DNA of 64,000 nucleotides. Origin: Brackiella oedipodis DSM 13743 (GTDB lineage: Bacteria; Pseudomonadota; Gammaproteobacteria; Burkholderiales; Burkholderiaceae_B). Both the position numbers and the translations under genes were made by a program. Where the stretch lies: the NCBI RefSeq assembly GCF_000621025.1, contig NZ_KK211206.1, forward strand, positions 47,966-111,965. Reading direction: 5' to 3'. The stretch's first letter is position 1. The number at the start of each line of letters is the position of its first letter. Below the pieces are notes generated by a model, which was not told the origin of the DNA, did no database searches, and saw nothing but the letters and a program-made list of their open reading frames with translations. Below are positions 49,811 through 60,400 of the stretch, in pieces.

Positions 49811-50908
49811 CTACCTTCTTTGCTTGAGCGCTTGGGCTAAGTCCGCCACGGCTGTGGCATAAAAATAACTATGATTGTATTGCGTAATAGCGAAGAAATT
49901 CTGCGTCGCTAAACGGTAGGTGGTTTGACCACGGCCTTCCTCCTTGAGATCAATCACGCCCAACACCTTGCCATGTTGCCAAGCCGCTCCCTGTACCTCA
50001 CTATTTGCACCCTTGGCCTGTAACTGCGACCAGGTATAAGAGGGCGTCAAGCCACCATCCACGAGACTGGCAGCATTACTCGGCAGGCTGGCCGGCGCAA
50101 ATACGGGTAATTGGCGCTGCCAACCGTGATCCACCAGGAACTTAGCCACAGAAAAAATCGCATCGGTGGCATTATCGGTTAGATCAATGCGGCCATCGCC
50201 ATCTCCATCCACGGCATATTGCAAAATACTAATCGGCATAAATTGCGGCAAGCCAATGGCCCCTGCAAACGAACCGGTGACGCTCATCGCATCGAGCTTC
50301 CCTTGTTGATGCAAACTCATCAGCGCTGCTAATTGATTACGAAAAGACAGATGACGATCAGGACGGCTACTGTCTGGATGATGAAAGCCCAAAGTATACA
50401 AAGCGTCTAGGGTTCGAATACTACCCGTGTTGCGACCATACACCGTCTCGACCCCAATAATGGCCACAATAATTTCGGCGGGCACGCCATAGCGTTGTTG
50501 TGCTGCCGCTAATGTACCTTGGTGTTGTTGCCAAAACTTGTGGCCTTCTCGCAAACGAATCGGTTCCACAAAGCGTGCCCGATAGGCCTGCCAAGAGCGC
50601 TTAACGACGGTTTTGGCTTTGGGCGTCATGAGTTTAGCCGTCGTCGGGTTATAACGTGCACTCTGTAAAATATGCTGCACCGTGCTGGCCGGGATTTGGT
50701 AACGCTGTGCCACCTGAGCCACAAATTGCTGAGGAACGGCACTGAGCGGCTGCGCCTCTAATTCAGCACTACGTACCGTCGTTGGCACGGTGCCGGAGGA
50801 TGTTCTCACTGGCGTTCCTGTCGTAGTCGTATGGGGCGAGTGACTGCAGGCCACCGTACTGAGTGAGAGTAAGCAGGCAGGCAATAGTTTTTTAGAAAAA
50901 GCAAGCAT
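49811..50908 (-). CDS. mltB: Lytic murein transglycosylase B, lipoprotein
   Basis: Outer-membrane lipoprotein that cleaves peptidoglycan to 1,6-anhydromuropeptides. The signal peptide ends in a lipobox with Cys21 (STVAC). The catalytic Glu is Glu154 in AIIGVETVYGR. GAIGLPQFMPISILQYAVDG and the following DGRIDL segment are typical of the SLT_2 family. Length 365 residues, with a Ser/Thr-rich linker after the lipobox. NagZ, encoded nearby, works on its products. Confidence 0.95.
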   Translation of the reverse strand: MLAFSKKLLPACLLSLSTVACSHSPHTTTTGTPVRTSSGTVPTTVRSAELEAQPLSAVPQQFVAQVAQRYQIPASTVQHILQSARYNPTTAKLMTPKAKTVVKRSWQAYRARFVEPIRLREGHKFWQQHQGTLAAAQQRYGVPAEIIVAIIGVETVYGRNTGSIRTLDALYTLGFHHPDSSRPDRHLSFRNQLAALMSLHQQGKLDAMSVTGSFAGAIGLPQFMPISILQYAVDGDGDGRIDLTDNATDAIFSVAKFLVDHGWQRQLPVFAPASLPSNAASLVDGGLTPSYTWSQLQAKGANSEVQGAAWQHGKVLGVIDLKEEGRGQTTYRLATQNFFAITQYNHSYFYATAVADLAQALKQRR

Positions 50909-51059
50909 AGCGATAATCCCAGTGTTTAAGTGCTGTAAAAAGTTTTATAGTCTAATGATAACCTGAAGCTGAGTACTCACAGGGTCGAGAACAGGCACTT
51001 ACCCTAACTCAAGACAAACCCATCGCGTTTCAAACACTTATTGGTATCTAAGGCACACT

Positions 51060-51986
51060 ATGGAGACACTCTACATCACGCACCCAGACTGCTTATTACA
51101 CGAAATGCAGAGCTGGCACCCCGAGTCTCCACAACGCCTAGAAGCGATCAATGATCGTCTACTATCGAGTGGTTTGCATGATTTTTTGCATCACGCAGAG
51201 GCGCCCAATGCCACCGAAGAGGATCTCTTAAGTTGCCACGATGCCGATTACATTGCCTCTATCCGCGACAATATACCAACACAGGGTTATTATCTGATCG
51301 ACTCTGAAGAAACCAGCCTCAACCCCCACACCTGGCAGGCCGCTTTGCGCGCTGCCGGCGCTGGCCTTTTGGCAGTCGATGAAATCATGGCTCACCATTA
51401 CAAAAATGCTTTTTGTGCCGTGCGCCCCCCTGGCCACCATGCCGAACCCCATAAGGCAACAGGTTTTTGTTTTTTTAACAATATGGCCATCGCGGCACGT
51501 TATGCCATTCAACAATACGATCTCAAGCGCATCGCCCTAATTGATTTTGATGTGCATCACGGCAATGGCACCGAGCGCATTTTTGCCAAAGATCCTGCCA
51601 TTCAAATGTATAGCTTTTTTCAGTCGCCTTTATTTCCGCACTCAGGTGAAGTCAGCCTAGGCAAAAACATGCATAACACGGCCGTGCCAGCGTACACACG
51701 GATGTCCAGAATCAAAGAAATTGTTGAGCAGGATTGGATTCCAGGCATTCGTCAATTTGCACCGCAAATGATCATGATTTCGGCTGGCTTTGATGCCCAT
51801 CGCGAGGACGACATGGGGCAACTGGATTTACTCGAAGGGGACTTTGTCTGGATTACCGAGCAAATCATGCAATTAGCCGAGACCTATTGTGATGGCCGTA
51901 TTATTAGCTTTTTAGAGGGCGGTTACAATCTCTCGGCGCTTGCGCGCAGCACGGTAGAGCATATTCGTACCTTGGCCGCACTTTAG
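51060..51986 (+). CDS. Histone deacetylase/acetylpolyamine amidohydrolase family protein
   Basis: Zinc-dependent deacetylase, 308 residues. Catalytic His126-His127 lie in RPPGHHAEP, and zinc ligands Asp164 and His166 are in DFDVHHGNG; the third ligand is in SAGFDAHRED. In bacteria, class II HDAC-like enzymes act on acetylpolyamines, acetoin-related or acetylated small molecules, so the substrate is open. AAGG lies before the ATG. It has its own promoter region divergent from mltB and a hairpin terminator. Confidence 0.92.
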   Translation: METLYITHPDCLLHEMQSWHPESPQRLEAINDRLLSSGLHDFLHHAEAPNATEEDLLSCHDADYIASIRDNIPTQGYYLIDSEETSLNPHTWQAALRAAGAGLLAVDEIMAHHYKNAFCAVRPPGHHAEPHKATGFCFFNNMAIAARYAIQQYDLKRIALIDFDVHHGNGTERIFAKDPAIQMYSFFQSPLFPHSGEVSLGKNMHNTAVPAYTRMSRIKEIVEQDWIPGIRQFAPQMIMISAGFDAHREDDMGQLDLLEGDFVWITEQIMQLAETYCDGRIISFLEGGYNLSALARSTVEHIRTLAAL

Positions 51987-52535
51987 TTCAGCTCATAGAG
52001 TACCCATCCGCTCATCCACCGGTCTCATTAGCATCATCAGCCGCTCTAGCCTGATCAACCTGATCAGGTTTTTTTGCCAAGAGGTTGCAGACTCAGTGTT
52101 GAGCTGGATTCTAGGGGATTACCCTTCAGAGCCCGTAGAGCGCAAGCGCTCGCTTGTTTTAGTGCTATAAACAATATATAGTTAGGTGATTAGTCGAAGG
52201 CACACACGCTAGCCAACTAGAGGCTTTAACTGAGCTTAACTTAACCTAACTTATATTAACTTAGGATTAAAGGTGCCTAACAGTACCGAAGATTGGCTAA
52301 TATTAACTAACAGTTATTAGTAACTCATTAGTAGCTAAGAAGTGACTAAGTAGTAACTATGCGCCCCAAAGTCGTCCTCTTAGACCAGAGATCAGACGGC
52401 TTAGTGTACGAAGTCGTAGTCGCTTAATGCGTTAGTCTTTACTGTTTTAGTTTTTAGTGCTCAGTAAACATCTTCTAGTAGACTGCTGTGCCCTTAGACC
52501 TAGATTTGTTCAATTTTTACTCAGGAGAGTTGTGG
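51987..52535. other. Non-coding region upstream of etfB
   Basis: About 550 bases without a gene. After the terminator comes a stretch rich in TTAAC/TTAACTTA-like words (52227-52262) and in TAGTAA/TTAGTA words (52310-52360), an unusual low-complexity pattern. The etfB promoter must lie here, but no convincing -35/-10 pair was found. Confidence 0.55.
52050..52075 (+). terminator. Terminator after the deacetylase-family gene
   Basis: CCTGATC-AACCT-GATCAGG followed by seven T, about 65 bases after the stop codon. Confidence 0.88.
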
Positions 52536-53285
52536 ATGAAGGTATTAGTACCTGTCAAACGTGTTGTTGACTACAACGTCAAAGTACGTGTCAAATCAGA
52601 CCAAACGGGTGTAGATATCGCCAATGTCAAAATGTCGATCAACCCGTTTGACGATATTGCTGCAGAAGAGGCCATTAAACTCAAAGAAAGCGGTGCTATC
52701 GAAGAAGTCATTGCGGTTTCTTGCGGCGTTAGCCAATGCCAAGAAGTGTTACGTCGCGTTATGGCCATGGGGGCTGACAGAGGCATCTTAGTGCAGACCG
52801 ACGAGCAACTGCAACCGCTAGCCGTTGCTAAACTTCTCAAGGCGGTCGTCGACAAGGAGCAACCACAACTGGTAATTCTAGGTAAGCAAGCGATCGATGA
52901 CGATGCCAATCAAACCGGTCAAATGCTTTCTGCCTTATTGGGTTGGGGGCAAGCCACCTTTGCTAATAGCGTACAGTTAGAAGGTGATAGCGTCACTGTG
53001 GCACGTGAGGTTGATGGTGGTCTAGAAACCATTAAATTATCGCTTCCCGCCGTTATTACCACAGACTTGCGCCTCAATGAGCCACGTTACGTAACCTTAC
53101 CTAATATTATGAAGGCCAAGAAAAAAACCATTGATACCTTGTCACCAGAGGATCTAGGGGTCGATGTGAGCCCACGTCTCAAATCCCTCAAAGTCACGGA
53201 ACCGCCTGCACGCCAACCAGGCATCAAAGTGCCAGATGTAGATACCTTAGTAGACAAACTAAAAAACGAAGCCAAGGTGATTTAA
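52536..53285 (+). CDS. etfB: Electron transfer flavoprotein subunit beta
   Basis: With EtfA forms the FAD/AMP heterodimer that carries electrons from acyl-CoA and related dehydrogenases to the quinone pool. The ATG at 52536 has AGGAGAG at ideal distance and gives [14 protein letters not shown], the standard start; the upstream in-frame ATG at 52488 is rejected. 249 residues, with the ETF-beta signature region [24 protein letters not shown] (nucleotide-binding). One base separates its stop from the etfA ATG. Confidence 0.96.
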   Translation: MKVLVPVKRVVDYNVKVRVKSDQTGVDIANVKMSINPFDDIAAEEAIKLKESGAIEEVIAVSCGVSQCQEVLRRVMAMGADRGILVQTDEQLQPLAVAKLLKAVVDKEQPQLVILGKQAIDDDANQTGQMLSALLGWGQATFANSVQLEGDSVTVAREVDGGLETIKLSLPAVITTDLRLNEPRYVTLPNIMKAKKKTIDTLSPEDLGVDVSPRLKSLKVTEPPARQPGIKVPDVDTLVDKLKNEAKVI

Positions 53286-53286
53286 T

Positions 53287-54216
53287 ATGACAACGTTAGT
53301 AATTGCAGAACACGATAACCAATCCCTTAATGTCGCTACGCGCAACGCCGTTGCCGCGGCCTCACAAATTGGCGCCGATATCCATATTTTAGTAGCCGGT
53401 AATGACGCTCAGGCCGTCGCCGATCAAGCGGCTCAAGTGGCTGGCGTTAGCAAGGTCTTATTAGCGCAGGACGCTAGCCTACAAGATGGCTTAGCCGAGA
53501 ACGTCGCCCAACAAGTTGTCCAAGTGGCAGGTGATTATAATCACATCCTATTTCCAGCGACGTCCAATGGCAAAAATATCGCGCCACGTGTGGCAGCTTT
53601 ATTAGATGTGGCACAAATCACCGACGTTATTGAAGTCGTCGACGACAAAACCTTTGTTCATCCTATTTACGCCGGTAACGCTATTGAAACCCTACAATCA
53701 TCAGACGACAAGATTGTCGCTACTGTGCGTACTACGGCTTTTGACCCTGTGGCTGCCGAGGGTGGTAGTGCCGAAATAGCCAACATCGACGCCGTCTCTG
53801 ACAGTGGTTTATCTAGCTTTGTCGAACGTCAACTAGCAAAAAGTGATCGCCCAGACTTGACGACTGCTTCAATTGTGGTCTCTGGTGGTCGTGGTATGGG
53901 CAACGCCGAGAACTTTGAATTACTCGACAAACTCGCAGACAAGCTAGGGGCAGCCGTAGGTGCGTCCCGCGCGGCAGTCGATGCGGGTTATGCCCCTAAC
54001 GACTTCCAAGTCGGTCAAACGGGTAAAGTCGTCGCGCCACAACTATATCTCGCTGTCGGTATTTCTGGCGCTATTCAGCACTTGGCTGGTATGAAAGACT
54101 CCAAAGTCATTGCTTGCATTAACAAGGACGAAGAGGCACCGATTTTTGGTGTGGCAGACTACGGTTTAGTCGCTGATTTATTCCAAGCGGTTCCAGAACT
54201 CACCGAGAAACTCTAA
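53287..54216 (+). CDS. etfA: Electron transfer flavoprotein subunit alpha
   Basis: FAD-binding partner of EtfB, 309 residues. The FAD-binding C-terminal half has [32 protein letters not shown] and the [15 protein letters not shown] signature. AAGGTG in the etfB end precedes the ATG. No acyl-CoA dehydrogenase gene follows, although this is a frequent neighbour in related genomes; a terminator and galE come next instead. Confidence 0.97.
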   Translation: MTTLVIAEHDNQSLNVATRNAVAAASQIGADIHILVAGNDAQAVADQAAQVAGVSKVLLAQDASLQDGLAENVAQQVVQVAGDYNHILFPATSNGKNIAPRVAALLDVAQITDVIEVVDDKTFVHPIYAGNAIETLQSSDDKIVATVRTTAFDPVAAEGGSAEIANIDAVSDSGLSSFVERQLAKSDRPDLTTASIVVSGGRGMGNAENFELLDKLADKLGAAVGASRAAVDAGYAPNDFQVGQTGKVVAPQLYLAVGISGAIQHLAGMKDSKVIACINKDEEAPIFGVADYGLVADLFQAVPELTEKL

Positions 54217-54238
54217 GTTCTCACTAGTTGTAGTGTTC

Positions 54239-54278
54239 AAGCTCGCTGCCAGGGTGGCTACCCTGGGGCGGGCTTTTC
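54239..54278 (+). terminator. Terminator after etfA
   Basis: An inner stem CCAGGGT/ACCCTGG with a four-base loop is extended by an outer AGCTCGC/GCGGGCT stem (one G-U pair), followed by TTTTCT. Confidence 0.85.
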
Positions 54279-54417
54279 TATAAGCACAAAAAACAGACAG
54301 CGACTTGTGTAAGCAATTAGGCTTCGATGCGTCATAAATCAAATCTTATCTACATCACCTGACGGCTAAGCGTGGGGATTTGGTTATAATGCTGTCACAT
54401 TCTATGAGGGGAAAACC

Positions 54418-55449
54418 ATGTCAAGCAACAAAACGATTCTGGTCACGGGTGGTTGTGGCTATATTGGATCACACACGGTGGTCGAGCTCATTCAACGGGG
54501 TTATGAGCCCATCGTCTTTGATAATCTCAGTAATAGTTCTCGAGTCGCCCTAGAGCGCGTTAAACAAATCACCGGTCATGCCGTGCCTTTTATCCAAGGT
54601 GACATTCTTGATAAGAATGCACTTAATCAAGTGTTTGCTGATCATCAGATCAACGCCGTGATTCATTTTGCAGGCCTAAAAGCGGTGGGTGAGAGCACCC
54701 AAAAACCATTGGAATATTATCAAACCAATGTCTACGGCACCATTCAATTACTGCAAACCATGCGCGAACATGACGTCTTTAATGTGGTCTTTAGTTCCTC
54801 GGCCACGGTTTACGGTAATCCGCAACAAATCCCAATTACTGAAGAGTGCCCGCTGGGTCAACCCACCAATCCTTACGGTATGTCCAAGCTGATGGCCGAG
54901 CGTATTATGCAAGACCTCTCCAAGAGTGACGAGCGCTGGTCCATCGCCTTATTGCGCTATTTTAACCCCATTGGCGCCCATCCTAGCGGTCTGATGGGAG
55001 AGGATCCTAGTGGTATACCAAACAACTTAATGCCTTTTGTCACTCAAGTGGCAATTGGTAAGTTGCCGCAGCTGAGTATCTTTGGTGACGACTACGACAC
55101 CCAGGATGGCACCGCTATTCGTGATTATATTCATGTGGTCGACCTCGCAAATGGGCATTTAGCGGCGCTTGATTACCTTAAACACCATGCGTCAGGTTGC
55201 CATGTTTGGAATCTAGGTACGGGCAATGGTTATTCCGTTTTACAAATTGTCCAAGCCTTTGAAAAAAACAACCAAGTCCACATCAATTATAAAATTGCCC
55301 CGCGTCGTCCAGGCGATATTGCCGAATGCTGGTCTGATCCGAGCAAGGCCAAACGCGAACTCAATTGGCAAGCCCAATTAGGTTTAGATGAAATGATGCG
55401 CCATAGCTGGCATTGGCAAAGTAATAATCCTAATGGTTATCGTGACTAA
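54418..55449 (+). CDS. galE: UDP-glucose 4-epimerase
   Basis: Extended SDR enzyme that interconverts UDP-glucose and UDP-galactose to feed surface polysaccharides. NAD-binding [10 protein letters not shown] at residues 10-19; catalytic Tyr153 and Lys157 in YGMSK. Length 343 residues. GAGGGG lies before the ATG. trpF starts 16 bases after its stop, so the two are probably co-transcribed although functionally unrelated. It could also act on UDP-GlcNAc. Confidence 0.95.
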   Translation: MSSNKTILVTGGCGYIGSHTVVELIQRGYEPIVFDNLSNSSRVALERVKQITGHAVPFIQGDILDKNALNQVFADHQINAVIHFAGLKAVGESTQKPLEYYQTNVYGTIQLLQTMREHDVFNVVFSSSATVYGNPQQIPITEECPLGQPTNPYGMSKLMAERIMQDLSKSDERWSIALLRYFNPIGAHPSGLMGEDPSGIPNNLMPFVTQVAIGKLPQLSIFGDDYDTQDGTAIRDYIHVVDLANGHLAALDYLKHHASGCHVWNLGTGNGYSVLQIVQAFEKNNQVHINYKIAPRRPGDIAECWSDPSKAKRELNWQAQLGLDEMMRHSWHWQSNNPNGYRD

Positions 55450-55464
55450 AGAGCAGGGGGTCCT

Positions 55465-56109
55465 ATGCGTATACGTGTCAAGATCTGTGGTATTACCAAT
55501 TCTCAAGACTTACACGCGGCTGTAGCGGCCGGCGCCGACGCTCTCGGTTTTGTAATGTATCCCAAAAGCAAACGCGCCATTGACATGGCTACGTCGCGTA
55601 CCCTGATTTCGCAAGTGCCTTTTGGCGTGAGCTCGGTCGTACTTTGTGTTAACCCAAGTGTTAATGAAGTGCAACAAATTATGACCGAGTTGCGCCCAAG
55701 CTATATTCAATTCCATGGTGACGAGACGGCGAGCTTTTGCGAGCAGTTTAATTATCCCTATATCAAGGCCATTCGCGTAGGGGCGCCAGGCTTAGATAAC
55801 CCTATTTCAATACAGCAAGCTGTGCGCACTTATAGCCATGCGAAAGCAATTTTATTTGATGCATTTACACCACACTATGGGGGGGCAGGCCAAAAAATTG
55901 ATCTCAAAATGTTGCCAAATATGTCAGAAAATAATGTAAGATATAAGTACATTCTGGCCGGTGGGATCAATGCCAGTAATGTGATTGAGTTAGTAAATAG
56001 CGTTCAACCTTATGCGGTTGACCTGAGTAGTGGAGTAGAGCAAGCCCCCGGGCGTAAGTCTATCACTAAGCTACAAGCGTTTTTTACTGCACTCTATCAA
56101 CAACAATAA
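55465..56109 (+). CDS. trpF: Phosphoribosylanthranilate isomerase
   Basis: Third step of tryptophan synthesis, converting phosphoribosylanthranilate to CdRP. The 214-residue TIM barrel carries VKICGITN (catalytic Cys), FVMYPKSKR, FHGDE, LAGGINASNV and the phosphate-binding VDLSSGVEQAPGRKS. GGGGG precedes the ATG. No other trp gene is visible, so it lies outside a trp operon in this window. Confidence 0.95.
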   Translation: MRIRVKICGITNSQDLHAAVAAGADALGFVMYPKSKRAIDMATSRTLISQVPFGVSSVVLCVNPSVNEVQQIMTELRPSYIQFHGDETASFCEQFNYPYIKAIRVGAPGLDNPISIQQAVRTYSHAKAILFDAFTPHYGGAGQKIDLKMLPNMSENNVRYKYILAGGINASNVIELVNSVQPYAVDLSSGVEQAPGRKSITKLQAFFTALYQQQ

Positions 56110-56761
56110 CCCAACCCTCAAGTCACCTGATCGCAGAATCAAGCCAGGGTAATTCAAACATAACATTGTAGTAGTAAGTAGTTAGTAGTACTCATAGAGC
56201 CTAAGCCTTTAGTGGCTATGTGGCTCGAGCGGTCGTTTTTTTTGATCGATTATTGCATTTATGAATGATTAGGCTTTTTTGCGTATACAGTGTCGCTGCA
56301 CGCAGTAATCAAGAATGATTGCTATTTGCGTGGTATCTCAAGCTCCATACACATTAGAGCTCATTCCTAAACGTTATAGAAGTGCATAGGCCAGAAGTAC
56401 CTGCTGTACATAATGTGCATTACTTGCTGTATTTTATTTTTTCATGAGTTTCATGAATCCCCAGGTAGTTCACGAGTCAGCAGCTCCAAGTTAGGCGTCA
56501 TAGCACAGATCTCGATTGACAAACGTATCTCTCAACCCCTTGTATTTTAGTGTTAACTTGTAGTAATCGCAGTAAACCGTTGTCCAGTGTTTTGCCAGCA
56601 TCAGTACGGCATTGAATAAGTTAGTTCGATAGCATTTGCTAATACACCTGACCGCCAGAGAGTTTACCCCCGCTGCAGCGCCTAAACTCTCTGACGAACT
56701 CAGACGAAGCCAGCTAAGTGCTTAGACCTATGGCTCAATCGCTTGCAATAACCCTGGTTTG

Positions 56762-56842
56762 TAGACATTTTGTATTTGTAAACATTTTGTATGTTTGCTT
56801 GCTGTTTGAAGTTGCTTGTAGTTGTTTGTAGCTGTTTGTAGT
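56762..56842 (+). repeat. Short direct repeats upstream of the adhesin
   Basis: ACATTTTGTA is repeated about 17 bases apart (around 56767 and 56784), followed by three imperfect 10-bp units of the form TTGTAGNTGT (around 56816-56842). Such simple repeats can change copy number by slippage, but here they are imperfect. Confidence 0.5.
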
Positions 56843-57365
56843 TTAGCCATGACACTAACCCAGCGAGCTGACACATAGGAACAGTAGACCTGCATGTTTT
56901 TATACAGTTTTGTAAATTTACCAAAAATCGACTTACCAAACCTACCTAAGCTTTTTCGATGTTGACCCTGTCAGTAAGAGAGCTTGGTGGATTTGGTTTT
57001 TTTATTTTTACTTTTAACGCTTACTTTTATCTTTTACTTTTTAACGGTTTTGTCATCTTAGTCAACTAATTTGTTTTTGTTTAATCTTTAATCCTAATTT
57101 TTGTAATTTTGCAGTTTTTTTGTTTTTAATTAGCTGATTTGCAGTTTCGTTTTTTATTTCGTCTTTTATTTCGTTTTTAATTTTTCAGCTTTGTTTTTAA
57201 CTTTTAGGTTTAGTCGTACAACTTATATAAGCGCTTAGTTCGTATTTCAACTTAATTTCTAAATTATTAAGACCGCATATCTTATACATATTTATCTTAA
57301 TAATCAATACATTAAGCCGTTTTTTATAAGAGTTGTTGCATAAATCGTACGTTGTTTGATTCATA

Positions 57366-57386
57366 TTAGCCAGCGCTGATGGCTAA
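57366..57386 (+). promoter_or_regulatory. Inverted repeat in the adhesin 5' leader
   Basis: TTAGCCA-N7-TGGCTAA, a perfect 7-bp dyad, 46 bases before the start codon. It could be an operator or an mRNA hairpin. The ribosome-binding site GGAGAT follows at 57418-57423. Confidence 0.5.
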
Positions 57387-57431
57387 CACTATTAGCTGTA
57401 TTTACTTTGTTTAATTTGGAGATCTCGAATT

Positions 57432-60400
57432 ATGAACAAGATTCATAAAGTCATATGGAGCGCTAACCTTGGCGTGTGGGTAGCCGTTTCTGAACTCGTT
57501 AAGGGCAAGAAAAAGTCCTCAACCTCTTCACAAGTCGCCGATCATTCCCATACGACTAAGCAACATCACTCTTACCTCAAGAAAATACAGCTTGCTTCTG
57601 TGTTTCTTGCGCTAGCTGCCTTAACTCCATCAGTGTATGCAGGTATTCAAATTGGGAAGGGTGATTATTTTACTGGTAATCGCCCTAATTTAGGAACCTT
57701 CATGGGCGATGACATCACTGCGGATGGTGATATCAGAGGTAAATCAATCATCGCTAACGAAACTGTTAACTCTGTCGACGGTAATTTTTTAGGTACATTA
57801 ACATCCAAAAACGGCGAATTCACCAACGTTACTGTTCACAAAGACAGCTTCTTTGAAGGCACTGTCAATGCGGATAATGGTATTGTTATCGGTAGATCCT
57901 ACGAAGACCCAGATCGCACACGTCTTCTACAAGGTTCGCTCACTATTGATACCGTGACTAAAGACGGTGAAAACAACATATATACAAGAACGCAACTAGA
58001 TAAAAACGGCCTTACACTTAAGAATGGTCCAAGCGTCACACTCAGTGGTGTGGATGCGGGCAACGCCAAGGTGACGAATGTCGAAGACGGTGATGTCACA
58101 CAAGACAGTAAACAAGCCGTCAACGGTAGTCAGCTTTACGCTGCGATTAATGATAGTAAAAATCTCTATAATGCCTTAGCAGAACGTGCTGGTGGTAATA
58201 TCAGGGTTCAAGCGGGTGAGAATTCAGGTTTCAAAGATATCGGCTTAGGTGATACCTTAAGATTCGAAGCGGGTAATAATACAAGCGTACGCGTGACACC
58301 AGAAGGTTATCTTGAATACAGCGTCGCTGATGAGCCTACCTTTACTAATCTCCATGTCAACGGTACGACGACCAGCAATTCTCTAGAAGTCACGGGCAAT
58401 GCCACTGTAGGCGAACGACTTTTTGTAAATGACACCGCCGTCGTTAACAAAGAACTTCACGTCACAGGCGGCGATGCCTTCTTCGGTGAAGACGAAAACG
58501 GTTCTTTTACCCATATCCAAAAAGACAATATCATCGTTCAAAATCCAAAAACGGATGGCTCTAACGGCTTCTACCGTACTGAGACCGCAGATGATTATTT
58601 TGGTGTTTATGATGTCAACAACGATGCTAAGACAGTAAGTCAGGCCACTGTCACTCCGCATTTCTTATATGTCGCCGACAAAGCTAATGGCGCCGAGGAT
58701 CGCGCTCAATTAGATAATAGCGGCTTAAAATTCTACAGCACGGATGCCGATGGTAATTTAGCGGCTACCGGTCCAGATATCACGCGCGATGGCTTAAATG
58801 CTGGCAACCTAAAAGTGACTAACGTTGCCCCTGGTGCGATTGCCACTGATAGCACGGATGGCATCAATGGCAGCCAATTATTTGGCCTTGGCAATAGTGC
58901 CGCCACTGTATTGGGCGAAGGCGTGACCTTTGAAAATGGTCAGTTAGTCGGTAAGGATATCGGCGGTACAGGGGCTGATACTATTGTTGGTGCGATCGCT
59001 GCCGCCAATAAGGCAGCCGGTACCGCAGGTCAGGGTTGGAAGTTGAATGTTGACGAAGGTTTCTTAGGTAGTAAAAAAAGTGCAAATATCGCTCCAGGAT
59101 CCGAAGTTAATCTAGTTTCTGGCAAGAATATTTCAGCTTTCTTGAAGGAAGGCAATACAGTAGAACTTAATTTAAATGATTCTGTTCAAGTAAGTAGCCT
59201 AGGTGTTGATGAAAAACTCGGCGTTGATGGCGCTATCGATGCAGGCGGCAATATAACGACTGATAGCAGTATTACAGCTAAAAAAGATATTACTGCGAAA
59301 AGGAATCTAAGTGTTGAAGGTAACGCAATCATCGATGGCGGTTTAACTGCTTTCGGACCCACTGCTTTGTCATCAACACTGACTGTCACGGGTCAATCAA
59401 CATTTAATGATGCCATTGTCAGAAAAAATCTTAATGTCAATGGCGACTCAATTTTCAAAGGTAATTCACTCGTCAATGGCTTTATGCGAGTTGAAGGTGA
59501 CTCTGGTTTATTTGTAGGTAAATCACTGGATGATCCTAGAGGATCAGCGCAAGTTAAACCGGGTGTTATTGTTGTTGATAAAGTCAATGAAAATGGTGGT
59601 CGTGCACGTACTGAAGTGGCTTCAGATTATATTGGTTCTTATGATCTAGACGCAAATGATGCTAAAACTAAGAGTTCAGTGCTTTCTCCAAACAACTTGG
59701 TGTTGAATCAAACCAACACAGAAAACGGAGAGATCAATGAGGTTAGTTTAAGTGGTCAGCAAATGAAAATGTCGCAAGCGGATGCAGAAGGAAATCCGCT
59801 TAAATGGACTATTCAAAATCCAGGTGCGATCACAAATATCGATCAAACTGCTGAAGATGGATCTTATACTTTCGCAGGTATGAGTGCGACTAATTTTGTG
59901 ACTCAAAAGGTTGCTAAAGATGGTTCCGTATTGGCACAGTCAGGCGTACGTCCTGAAAGAATTTGGACGCAGTCTCCAACCGAAGCAGGTTCATTTGAAG
60001 GCATTAATCTAACTAAAGACGGCTTAGGATTTTATAATGAATCTACTGGAGAAGAGGGAGGACCATCACAGGTTCGTACGGGTCCGTTTATAGGTCGAGA
60101 AGGTATTAGCGCCGGTGAGTTTAAAATCGCAGATGTCGCTGATGGCGAGGTGTCTGAAACGAGTAAAGACGCGATCAATGGTAGCCAACTATTCGCATCT
60201 ACGAATGCCTTATCCGACCGTACTGACGACTTAGCGAAAGCCTTAGCTGCCACTACCAACAGTGTTGGTGATCTAGGTGCAAGTGCCGCTAACGTCTTAG
60301 GCGATGGCGTGACCTTTGAAAATGGTCAGTTAGTCGGTAATGATATCGGCGGTACAGGGGCTAATACTATTGTTGATGCGATCGCTGCAGCCAATAAGGC

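Larger units (their letters stand above)
56110..57431. other. Long non-coding region before the adhesin gene
   Basis: About 1.3 kb, AT-rich, with no convincing gene; a 79-codon minus-strand frame (56700-56939) is made of low-complexity sequence and is rejected. Notable parts: a T8 run (56236-56243), short direct repeats near 56760-56845, a T-dominated stretch (56990-57200), and a 7-bp hairpin or operator-like palindrome (57366-57386). It must contain the adhesin promoter and a long leader. Confidence 0.6.

Noticed and set aside
56700..56939. 79-codon minus-strand frame in the adhesin leader
   Set aside because: Arises from simple Gln/Lys/Thr-coding repeats of the leader; no ribosome-binding site or known domain.
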